From the NCBI GenBank assembly GCA_910580225.1, contig CAJTXE010000062.1:1-17805 (forward strand): a DNA stretch of 17,805 bases, in the 5' to 3' direction. Below are positions 7,433-13,734 of this stretch, piece after piece. Under the pieces are notes generated by a model. It saw nothing but the letters and a program-made list of their open reading frames with translations, was not told where the DNA came from and did not search any database. The position numbers and the translations under genes were made by a program. This DNA comes from an uncultured Acetatifactor sp. GTDB lineage: Bacteria; Bacillota; Clostridia; Lachnospirales; Lachnospiraceae. How positions within the stretch are numbered: the stretch's first letter is position 1; each line of letters starts with the position of its first letter.

Positions 7433-7925
7433 CCGAAAGCCCCCGCTTCTCTGAACGCAGGTGCGCCCGGTGTGCGGAAGTCAGGGACAGCGTTTCCAGC
7501 AGCAGGGAATAGGTCTGGTGTATCTCCTGGGGGCCGGCACGCTCCGCCTGGGAAATCCCGGTTTCCTTTTGGCTGCCGGCGCAAAGGTTCCCTGACGGAA
7601 CCCCTGCGCCGGGATTTATGTTCTCTGCCTGCCCGTATCCCCAGGAAGTATCCCCCGCCTGAAGTGCGTCACAGATCTCCCGATAGGCTTCGGAATTGGT
7701 GGTATTGTTGACCCTTGCATACAGGTTCAGCATCCCGCCGTGTTCGCCGCAGTAGTTGCACCGCCACACGTTCTTGATAAAATTGACATTCATCTTCCCT
7801 CTCCGGTCGCCGCAGAACGGGCAGTCCGTATAGGCGCTGTCCGCCTGCCTGCGCCGGATATGCAAATGCAGCAGTTCCACCACATCCATGATCCCGAACG
7901 GGAAATCCTGTGAAAACGAGCCCAT
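7404..7925 (-). CDS. CHC2 zinc-finger primase N-terminal part, ended by frameshift
   Basis: Start ATG 7925 (MGSFSQDFPFGIMDVVELLH); GGAGGG lies 9 bases before it, while an upstream GTG at 7934 would touch the site. A DnaG-type zinc finger occupies residues 35-59 (CPFC ... WRCNYCG; C35, C38, C56, C59), flanked by the usual 'GKMNVN' and 'GGMLNLYARV' segments. After a linker of about 60 residues it reaches LSDEQIDSLG and then hits TAA at 7404-7406. The natural continuation (FKSTPPYFL) is in the +1 frame directly after a run of five G. Removing one G would restore a single CHC2-Toprim primase. This is either a real inactivating or phase-variable indel, or a homopolymer sequencing error. Confidence 0.8.
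   Translation of the reverse strand: MGSFSQDFPFGIMDVVELLHLHIRRRQADSAYTDCPFCGDRRGKMNVNFIKNVWRCNYCGEHGGMLNLYARVNNTTNSEAYREICDALQAGDTSWGYGQAENINPGAGVPSGNLCAGSQKETGISQAERAGPQEIHQTYSLLLETLSLTSAHRAHLRSEKRGLSDEQIDSLGV
7409..7413 (-). other. G5 homopolymer at the primase frameshift
   Basis: The minus strand reads CTG GGG GTT TAA G. With four G instead of five it would read CTG GGG TTT AAG, joining the CHC2 and Toprim parts in frame exactly where the domain order requires it. A stop codon directly follows the slip point. Confidence 0.8.
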
Positions 7926-7978
7926 CGCCTGCACCCTCCTTCCTTGCTGTCTCCTTTTGTGCGCTCCATTGCCTGCCT

Positions 7979-9529
7979 TTATCCGGCTTTTTTAGCAGCC
8001 AGGGAATCCAGCATGATCTGGGCCGCCGCGCGGAGGATATTGTTATCCCCCCGGTAGCCGCCGTACAGATAGAATTTCAGGCTGGGCGGCCGCCGTTCTG
8101 CCACTTCCGCTATGGTCTGCCCCTTGCAGACGCCGGTATCCACTACTACCTTTCCGGCTTCCTCAAAGGTCATCAGCTTGACGATCTCTTCCACGGGCAT
8201 ATCCGGCGTATACCTGGCATCTGCTTTTTCCTGTACCGTTTCCCCGGAAACAGGCAGGCCCAGGGCTTCCGGCACCGGACCTCTGCCTTCCGCATTTTCC
8301 GCACTTGCCGTATTTCCACCGGCAGATGCGGCGGCCTCTGTGGGAACATTCTGTCCGCTAAGCAGCGCCATCATGTCCTGGACTGCTTTCCCGGTATCTC
8401 CCTCCATATCCTTCCTTTCGGAAACAGGGAGGTTATTTCCCGTTTCTCCCGCCGCAGGCATTTCTGCATTTTTCTGTACCGGAAGGGATTCCGGTTCCCC
8501 TGCCCTTACAGGCTGTTCCCCGGTCCCGGCAGGCTGTGCCGTTCCCTGAACCTTTGTTGCCTGCAGTCCCACCGGCAGGCTGCTGTTTTCAGCCGGCTCC
8601 TGAATCCTGGCTGATGGTTCCGTTTTATTTTCTCCACTTGCTTCCACGGTCTGTATTGCTCCTGCAGAGGGCTGTCCTGACGGTTCCTGTGCGGCGCCGG
8701 ATTGCACCGGGAGCGTTCCGAAACTTTTTCCCGGACCTGCCGGAAGGCATTCTGAACCGCCCTTGGAACCAGCCGGAAGGCTTGCCGCAGCATTTCCATT
8801 CCCCGCCATCACTTCAAGCGGAGTTTTTACTTCTGCTGCTGTGTGCGGCGCCGGATTGTTTCCCCCAGACCCGGCATTTACAGCCGCCTTTGCGCCCTGA
8901 ATGGGCAGCCCGGAGGTCTGTGCCGGCTTTTCCTGCTGCGGTATCTCTTTCTTTTCCGCTGCAGCCGGGAACGCTGTGACCGTACTTCTGGCTGGCGCCG
9001 TATCCGGCTGTTTCCTTTCTGCGGAAACCGCAGCTGTGCCAGTCAAGGCAGTTGTTTCCTTCCTCTGGGAGGTTCCATTGAAAGGGATCCTGCTCCCGTA
9101 ACGGCTCCCTTTTGCGTCCATGCCCACATCGGCGAACTGGATGCCAAAGCCTGCATCGGACAACGCCTCATCCATAGCCGCATACTGTGCCGCCTGGATA
9201 TACTGCCCTCCCGGCGCCTCTTCCTTTGTGCAGCTGGAAGTAAAGCTGCCAATGGGGTTTTCATCGGTGCGCTCCAGAAAAACCTGTGCCTCATAGATCG
9301 CCATCTGCTCCGTGATGCGCAGGGCGTTCAGGCGGATGCGGCCTTTGGGGTTCGCAAGCCGGAACCATAACTTTTTATAACGGAGATCCAGCTGCATCAT
9401 TTCCTCCCCGTTTTCCGGGGAGATGATACGGCGGAGCAGTTTCAGGGGGTTAAAGCCCGGCACCTTGTTCAGCTCTGCCACCGCAGGGATATTCTCGTAC
9501 ATGGTTGCTGTCTGTTCATTCTTGTTCAT
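7979..9529 (-). CDS. Element DNA-metabolism protein: conserved N- and C-terminal domains joined by a long disordered linker (possible annealing protein)
   Basis: Start ATG 9529 behind AAAGGAG; 516 residues. Residues 1-155 are globular (GFNPLKLLRRI, LWFRLANPKGRIRLNAL, MAIYEAQVFLERTDENP, GQYIQAAQYAAMDEALSDAG, FGIQFADVG). The pattern of a beta-rich start followed by an alanine-rich helix and 'DAGFGIQF' recalls Rad52/ERF-like single-strand annealing proteins, but I cannot prove homology. Residues 156-435 are Ala/Gly/Pro/Glu-rich with eight LPxx repeats. The last 80 residues (VEEIVKLMTFEEAGKVVV, GVCKGQTIAEVAERRPPSLKF) are like the short 'KGKTLAEV' domains found on nucleases. It lies between primase and RecD2, with the YqaJ exonuclease in the same operon, which supports a recombination role. 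Real gene: sure; annealing function: speculative. Confidence 0.8.
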   Translation of the reverse strand: MNKNEQTATMYENIPAVAELNKVPGFNPLKLLRRIISPENGEEMMQLDLRYKKLWFRLANPKGRIRLNALRITEQMAIYEAQVFLERTDENPIGSFTSSCTKEEAPGGQYIQAAQYAAMDEALSDAGFGIQFADVGMDAKGSRYGSRIPFNGTSQRKETTALTGTAAVSAERKQPDTAPARSTVTAFPAAAEKKEIPQQEKPAQTSGLPIQGAKAAVNAGSGGNNPAPHTAAEVKTPLEVMAGNGNAAASLPAGSKGGSECLPAGPGKSFGTLPVQSGAAQEPSGQPSAGAIQTVEASGENKTEPSARIQEPAENSSLPVGLQATKVQGTAQPAGTGEQPVRAGEPESLPVQKNAEMPAAGETGNNLPVSERKDMEGDTGKAVQDMMALLSGQNVPTEAAASAGGNTASAENAEGRGPVPEALGLPVSGETVQEKADARYTPDMPVEEIVKLMTFEEAGKVVVDTGVCKGQTIAEVAERRPPSLKFYLYGGYRGDNNILRAAAQIMLDSLAAKKAG

Positions 9530-9557
9530 CTTAAAACTCCTTTCTTTAAATAAATAA

Positions 9558-9591
9558 GGGATACCCCGTGCATTTTCTGCACCTGCATCCC
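9558..9591 (-). terminator. Intra-operon hairpin between recD2 and the 516-aa gene
   Basis: GGGAT/ATCCC outer and TGCAG... GTGCA/TGCAC inner helices form an interrupted stem. On the minus strand it is followed by TTATTTATTT, a T-rich but broken tract. Only 28 bases separate it from ATG 9529, so no promoter fits between. It is a weak terminator or a processing hairpin. Confidence 0.55.
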
Positions 9592-9595
9592 ATTT

Positions 9596-11872
9596 TTAAC
9601 CTGCTGCCTTCAGTTTTTCTTCCAGGAACCCCGGCACCGCGATCCCGGCGCTCCTTGCATAAGCCTTATAATACAGGCAGATGCGCTCTCCCAGAAGGGT
9701 ATTCCTCCTGCTGATCTCATTCTTGTGGATGGCCATGAACAGCACGCTCTTTTCTCCTGCCAGCACCACCCTCTTCTTTGCGCGGGTGATCCCGGTATAC
9801 AGAAGGTTCCGGTAGAGCATGATATAATGAGCCTTCAGTACCGGCATCAGCACGATGTCGTACTCGGAGCCCATGGCCTTATGGATGGTGGTCGCATAGG
9901 CAAGATCCAGGTTCACCAGATCCTCCGTGCTGTATTCCAGGCTGCGGTCCTCCCCAAAGTCCAGGCCGATCCGTCTCCCCTCCGGCGTATCCTCCACATA
10001 GCGGATAAATCCCAGATCGCCGTTGGATACCTTATCGGTGTTTTTAGTCTGCATGATGCGGTCTCCCACACGGAATGTCTTTGAACCCACACGGATCTCA
10101 TCCTCCGTGGACTGGAACGGATTCACGATCTCCCGGATGGCGGCGTTCAGATGGTCCGAGGATGCCGCCCCTTCTGTCCGGAATGGTGAGAGGATCTGCA
10201 CATGCTCGATCCCGTTGCTCTTGATCTCCTGGCAATACTTCTCAATGATGGCCGCTGCTGCGTCTGCCTGGCTGTCACAGGGCAGGAACTGGAAGTCATC
10301 CCCATAATACAGCTTGGTACTGCCGTCATGGATGAACCGCGCGTTATGGGCGATCAGGCTGTCCTTTGCCTGGCGGAATACCTCGTCCAGCATTGTGACC
10401 GGCACAAGGCCGCACTGGATCAGTTCCTTGAACACATTCCCTGCGCCTACGCTGGGCAGCTGGTCCGGGTCACCGACCAGGACGATCTTCGCCCCTTCCT
10501 TCAACGCGGGAAAGAACTTGCCTGCCAGCCACATATCCACCATGGAGAACTCGTCCACAATGACCAGATCCGCGTCCAGGCTGTCCTTTTTTCTGCCGCG
10601 GCTGCCCTCATCCTCTTCACTGACAAGCCCAAGGCCGCTGTGAAGGGTGCATGCCCCGTCAAATCCGGTACTCTCCGCCATCCTGCGGCTTGCCCGGCCC
10701 GTAGGCGCCATAAGGACGATCTTCCTGTCGGGATGCATCCTGCGGTAAACCTCCAGGATGATCTTCAGAACGGTCGTCTTGCCCGTACCCGGCGAACCGG
10801 TGATGATGGACAGGTTATAAAGAAATGCCGTCCGGACTGCTGATTCCTGTTTCCCGGAAGTACGGAGGCCCTGTTCTGCCCGGACCGCCTCAATGATGGC
10901 GGTAATGTCTCTTGCCTGCGGCCTTTCCTCCGCCAGAAGCCTTGCGATCCGGCTGGCAGTCTCATCCTCCTGGGCGAATGCATTCGGGTGGTAGATGCTG
11001 TCCCTCATGGAGACCACGGAGCCGCCCAGGATCATAGCGTCCAGTTCCCTGCCCACTTCCTCCTGGCGCACACGCATTTCCGGAAGCGGGATCTTTTCAT
11101 TCAGCATCTTAAAAGCTGCCTTGCACAGTTCTTCCCTTCCCAGAAACAGATGCCCCTGCTTTCCCTTTGCCTCGTCCAGTGTGCAGTGGAGCGCGCCCCT
11201 GATCCGCATGGGGTCACGGGGGCGGTTATCGGTTTTCCTTACAATGGCATCCACCCTGCGGAACCCGAAGCCCGGTATCTGGCACAGTTCGAATGGGCTT
11301 TTTTTCAAAATATCCAGACAGGCCGGCCCGAAATGCTGGTAGATCTTCAGCGCCGTCTTCGGCGTCAGCTTAAAGGGCGCAAGGAGCGTCATGATATCCC
11401 GCAGCATCCGGCTCTCCGCAAAAGAAGTCCGGATATCCTCCAGTTTGTTTTCTGTTATCCCCCGGACCTCCAGCAGCCGTTCCGGGTGCTTTTCCAGTAT
11501 GTCCAGCGTATTTGTGCCGAACTTTGCCACGATCTCAGCGGCAGTTTTCTCCCCGATCCCTTTGATAAGGCCGGAACCGAGATAGCTCAGCACGCCTTCC
11601 TTTGTCCTCGGTACGATCTCACGCCACTGCTCCACCTGGAGCTGCATGCCGTATTTCCCGTTTACCCATTCCCCTTCCAGTTCCAGCTCCACGGCATCCG
11701 TCATGGGGATCTCATAGCCCACAGCGGTGAAACGGATCAGGTGGTCTTTATACCTTCTCTTATCCCGTGCCTGTTCCGGGATGGCAGTATCTGCGGTCTT
11801 CACAATGACAATGCAGAATTTATTTGACGGGTTATGGAATATCTTTCCGTCATAAGTACCTGTATAACTCAT
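9596..11872 (-). CDS. recD2: RecD2-family ATP-dependent DNA helicase (SF1B)
   Basis: The start is ATG 11872 (MSYTGTYDGKIFHN) behind GGAGGTGA; 758 residues, normal for RecD2. The N-terminal part carries OB-like and helix-hairpin-helix segments (GLIKGIGEKTAAEIVAKFG, about 101-119; IPGFGFRRVDAIV, about 199-211). Helicase motifs: Walker A GSPGTGKTT (359-367), Walker B DLVIVDEFSMVD (about 435-446), motif III VLVGDPDQLPSVGAG, motif VI TGITRAKK. RecD2 unwinds DNA 5' to 3' without RecBC. Here it follows a small membrane protein by 4 bases, downstream of a YqaJ exonuclease, so it likely serves element replication or recombination rather than host repair. All key residues are present. Confidence 0.95.
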   Translation of the reverse strand: MSYTGTYDGKIFHNPSNKFCIVIVKTADTAIPEQARDKRRYKDHLIRFTAVGYEIPMTDAVELELEGEWVNGKYGMQLQVEQWREIVPRTKEGVLSYLGSGLIKGIGEKTAAEIVAKFGTNTLDILEKHPERLLEVRGITENKLEDIRTSFAESRMLRDIMTLLAPFKLTPKTALKIYQHFGPACLDILKKSPFELCQIPGFGFRRVDAIVRKTDNRPRDPMRIRGALHCTLDEAKGKQGHLFLGREELCKAAFKMLNEKIPLPEMRVRQEEVGRELDAMILGGSVVSMRDSIYHPNAFAQEDETASRIARLLAEERPQARDITAIIEAVRAEQGLRTSGKQESAVRTAFLYNLSIITGSPGTGKTTVLKIILEVYRRMHPDRKIVLMAPTGRASRRMAESTGFDGACTLHSGLGLVSEEDEGSRGRKKDSLDADLVIVDEFSMVDMWLAGKFFPALKEGAKIVLVGDPDQLPSVGAGNVFKELIQCGLVPVTMLDEVFRQAKDSLIAHNARFIHDGSTKLYYGDDFQFLPCDSQADAAAAIIEKYCQEIKSNGIEHVQILSPFRTEGAASSDHLNAAIREIVNPFQSTEDEIRVGSKTFRVGDRIMQTKNTDKVSNGDLGFIRYVEDTPEGRRIGLDFGEDRSLEYSTEDLVNLDLAYATTIHKAMGSEYDIVLMPVLKAHYIMLYRNLLYTGITRAKKRVVLAGEKSVLFMAIHKNEISRRNTLLGERICLYYKAYARSAGIAVPGFLEEKLKAAG

Positions 11873-11876
11873 TCTC

Positions 11877-12050
11877 TCACCTCCATAAGAGCCATAACAC
11901 AAGCAGGCCCGTAATGACTGCCAGGGCAGCTCCCAGCAGGGGATACAGCGCCAGACCGCATCCCAGGCGTATCAGCTGGAACGCGTCCCTTATCAGGAGG
12001 AACAAAAGAAATCCCCCTATGCACCCTGGTATCCATGTTCTTCTTTTCAT
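11877..12050 (-). CDS. Small membrane protein, 57 aa
   Basis: The start is ATG 12050 (MKRRTWIPGCIGGFLLFLLI) with AAGGTG a few bases upstream. A positively charged N-terminus is followed by two hydrophobic stretches (about residues 8-20 and 29-56, LGCGLALYPLLGAALAVITG then LLVLWLLWR), consistent with one or two membrane helices. It begins 34 bases after the YqaJ stop and ends 4 bases before recD2, so it is a tightly packed operon member. I do not recognise the family and no function can be inferred beyond membrane location. Confidence 0.65.
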   Translation of the reverse strand: MKRRTWIPGCIGGFLLFLLIRDAFQLIRLGCGLALYPLLGAALAVITGLLVLWLLWR

Positions 12051-12084
12051 TTTCACCTTGTCCTTTCTATAATGTTCTTTGTTC

Positions 12085-13149
12085 TCAGGCGGCATCCACA
12101 GCACTGACCTTTACATGGAACGTCCGGAATTCCGATACCGTCACAAACTGCTCATAGATCTCCGGGTACTGCAGTTTCAGCCGTGCCAAGTTGTCCTTGT
12201 CAACGATCATCTTGCGCACCGGGTTGTATGTCAGCGTGTAACGGCTCCCGTCCATATCGCAGATGGCCGTACAGCTTGCCCCCATCTCCGCAGCCAGGAT
12301 CGCTTTCAGTCTCTGGATATCAGCCTCCAGCTTTTTGGAATACTTTTCTGACTGTTTCTTCTGCTCCTGGAGCTGCATATAACGCATCAGTGTGGACGGC
12401 ATGGTCCCGTTCAGGACAATGGCCCCGGCGTCCTTGTCCGCCCTGCCGCAATACTGCCTGGCGCTGGCGAGGATCACATCCCCGTCCTCCAGATAAGGCG
12501 GCGGGATCTGTCTCTGCACGTGGCTGTTCCAGAATTCCTGTTCCAGGAATATCATCTCTTCCTCATAGGCCATGTCTCTGCGGAGTTCCCGGATAATGAC
12601 CTCATCTTCCGTGTTGCCATACAGACAGCAGAAAAATACCCGTTCCATATCCATGACGGCCATGTAATGCCTGCCCTGGGCTTCGTAATGGACCGGCACG
12701 GTCTCCCTGCCATCCTTCCACCAGTGGTCTTTTGCATTATAGTTCGTGGTCTTGATCTCCAGGACGGCTTTCGTGCCGTCCGTCATGGTGATGAAGTAAT
12801 CCACGTCTGCCAGCATGAACGGATAAAGGGGATGCCGGAACATCTTTTTGACCTGATAGATCTTAAGCCCTGTCTTTCTTTCAAATATCTTTGCCACAAG
12901 GTCTTCCAGGAGATGGCCCATTTCCATAGCCACCCAGTTGCCTTCATTTTCCTCCACCGCCGCAATACCCACTTTGTCATAATAGATATCCCGTGCGGTG
13001 CGGAAAGGGGAGATCCCGATGATGGCAGAGACGTCACTGCCGCCGATCCCGCGGCGCCGCCAGTCCAGCCATTCTTCCCTGGTAAGGTCTTCCGTATCCA
13101 CCAGCACCAGCGGGCTGTGCCTTTCCCTCTCCATGTTCGTATCGGGCAT
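12085..13149 (-). CDS. YqaJ-family viral recombinase / PD-(D/E)XK exonuclease
   Basis: A 354-residue protein. The YqaJ signature is clear: EEWLDWRRRGIGGSDVSAIIG (about residues 25-45), GHLLEDLVAKIFE (E82), then the nuclease core MLADVDYFI (D115/D117) and AVLEIKTT (E131, K133). The C-terminal third has a coiled coil (LQLQEQKKQSEKYSKKLEADI-type) and a short beta domain. Enzymes of this family resect double-stranded ends, usually together with an annealing protein, in phages and mobile elements. Start: GTG at 13155 is only 1 base from the G-rich site, ATG at 13149 is 7 bases away, so ATG is chosen. The 53-residue gene upstream stops (TGA) 2 bases before this ATG, indicating translational coupling. 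Confidence 0.93.
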   Translation of the reverse strand: MPDTNMERERHSPLVLVDTEDLTREEWLDWRRRGIGGSDVSAIIGISPFRTARDIYYDKVGIAAVEENEGNWVAMEMGHLLEDLVAKIFERKTGLKIYQVKKMFRHPLYPFMLADVDYFITMTDGTKAVLEIKTTNYNAKDHWWKDGRETVPVHYEAQGRHYMAVMDMERVFFCCLYGNTEDEVIIRELRRDMAYEEEMIFLEQEFWNSHVQRQIPPPYLEDGDVILASARQYCGRADKDAGAIVLNGTMPSTLMRYMQLQEQKKQSEKYSKKLEADIQRLKAILAAEMGASCTAICDMDGSRYTLTYNPVRKMIVDKDNLARLKLQYPEIYEQFVTVSEFRTFHVKVSAVDAA

Positions 13150-13151
13150 GG

Positions 13152-13313
13152 TCACGCCCCCCTTCTGGCCCTGTGCGTAAAGTTCACTGTACGGATCGTG
13201 GTACAGTTCTTCCAGTACTGGTCATTGGCTTTCTGTACAGAGGTATCCCTGAACGGGTATCCTGCTGCCTGTTTCTGCCAGCTCCTGCCAGCCTTTCCAT
13301 TTCTTCTGCTCAT
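13152..13313 (-). CDS. Small basic protein coupled to yqaJ, 53 aa
   Basis: It begins MSRRNGKAGRSWQKQAAGYP with an AGGTAG site 7-8 bases before ATG 13313, and its TGA lies 2 bases before the YqaJ start. It is rich in Arg/Lys with aromatic residues (GYPFRD, DQYWKN) and has no membrane segment. The same frame stays open upstream to an ATG at 13442 inside the leader terminator, which would give 96 residues; the internal start is preferred because it has a proper ribosome binding site and lies beyond the leader hairpins. Family not recognised. Tight coupling and codon use resembling its neighbours make it probably real. Confidence 0.6.
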   Translation of the reverse strand: MSRRNGKAGRSWQKQAAGYPFRDTSVQKANDQYWKNCTTIRTVNFTHRARRGA

Positions 13314-13376
13314 ACTTTCTACCTGCCTTTCTAAAATGTTTTTTATCCTCAAAGCTGCTACCGGCATTTGGGCAAC

Positions 13377-13447
13377 AAAAAAACGGAAATGACCGTCCTG
13401 CCAAATTTCTGGCGTCCATGGATATCCATGAGCCAAAGTCATTTCCG
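13377..13447 (-). terminator. Leader A, second terminator
   Basis: On the minus strand CGGAAATGAC pairs with GTCATTTCCG and is followed by seven T. The arm encloses a small hairpin CATGG-ATAT-CCATG. The homologous terminator in leader B keeps the pairing with changed bases. Confidence 0.85.
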
Positions 13448-13476
13448 CTCTGCAAGGGAGTGTTACCCCTTAAATT

Positions 13477-13525
13477 AAAAAAAGCCAGTAAACCACCGCC
13501 CGGAGGGCATAATGGTACTACTGGC
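13477..13525 (-). terminator. Leader A, first terminator (attenuator)
   Basis: On the minus strand GCCAGTA pairs with TACTGGC, extended by ACCA/TGGT and an inner GCCC/GGGC helix, followed by seven T. It would stop transcription about 150 bases after the promoter. Confidence 0.85.
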
Positions 13526-13574
13526 ACAAAAATACAAACTTAACAGCGTGTGCAATGCGGAAGATACTCCGCAT
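13518..13574 (-). CDS. Possible leader peptide A, 18 aa
   Basis: Reads MRSIFRIAHAVKFVFLCQ and stops inside the 5' arm of the first terminator. The copy in leader B reads MRYRFRIAHVVKFV, sharing MR-xx-FRIAH-x-VKFV. The conserved residues coincide with a conserved RNA block, and no ribosome binding site is evident, so the similarity may come from RNA constraint alone. Confidence 0.25.
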   Translation of the reverse strand: MRSIFRIAHAVKFVFLCQ

Positions 13575-13632
13575 ACAGCCTGAATGGACTGTATTTCCCA
13601 TTTGGGTACGCACAAAAATCAATTACAAGGAC

Positions 13633-13661
13633 AGTTTAGCACAAGATATTGATTTAGTCAA
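13633..13661 (-). promoter_or_regulatory. Sigma-A promoter of the long operon (promoter A)
   Basis: On the minus strand: TTGACT (-35, 13656-13661), 17-base spacer, TAAACT (-10, 13633-13638), with an extended -10 TG one base upstream. The spacer shares ATATCTTGTGC with promoter B. A palindrome ACTATATATAGT lies just upstream at 13671-13682. Confidence 0.85.
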
Positions 13662-13670
13662 GTTATGAAT

Positions 13671-13682
13671 ACTATATATAGT
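13671..13682. promoter_or_regulatory. AT-rich palindrome upstream of promoter A
   Basis: ACTATATATAGT is a perfect 12-base palindrome about 10 bases upstream of the -35. Promoter B has the related half (ACTATATAT) in the same area. It could be a UP-like element or an operator. Confidence 0.35.
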
Positions 13683-13734
13683 GTTTTTAGAATGGCCTGA
13701 TACATAAAAAGCACTACGCGAAACCTTCCTGGTA

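Larger units (their letters stand above)
13377..13626 (-). ncRNA. Leader RNA A of the long operon (structured, two terminators)
   Basis: The estimated transcript start is near 13626. The first part folds as a small three-way junction: GTGC (13610-13613) with GCAC (13550-13553) closes hairpins ATACAG/CTGTAT (13589-13594 with 13573-13578) and TGCGGA/TCCGCA (13556-13573). Then follow two intrinsic terminators. A divergent copy of the whole unit precedes the other minus-strand operon (15224-15471). Two blocks are nearly identical in both: CGCACAAAAATCAATTACA on the + strand, and the 30 bases around the closing stem. Stems of the terminators differ by compensatory changes, so structure is being kept. 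I do not recognise it as a named RNA family. Confidence 0.75.
13377..13661 (-). repeat. Promoter-leader repeat, copy A (homologous to 15224-15506)
   Basis: Diverged 285-bp repeat in the same orientation as copy B (283 bp). Conserved: promoter boxes and spacing, the 19-base block after the start site, the junction core, both terminators in the same order. Confidence 0.8.

Noticed and set aside
6842..7711. 289-codon plus-strand frame opposite the primase
   Set aside because: Antisense shadow; the minus strand encodes clear CHC2 and Toprim motifs here.
10988..11827. 279-codon plus-strand frame opposite recD2
   Set aside because: Antisense shadow of a well-supported helicase gene.
13222..13527. 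101-codon minus frame across leader A
   Set aside because: It runs through both terminators and out of frame with the 53-aa gene; RNA structure explains the region better.
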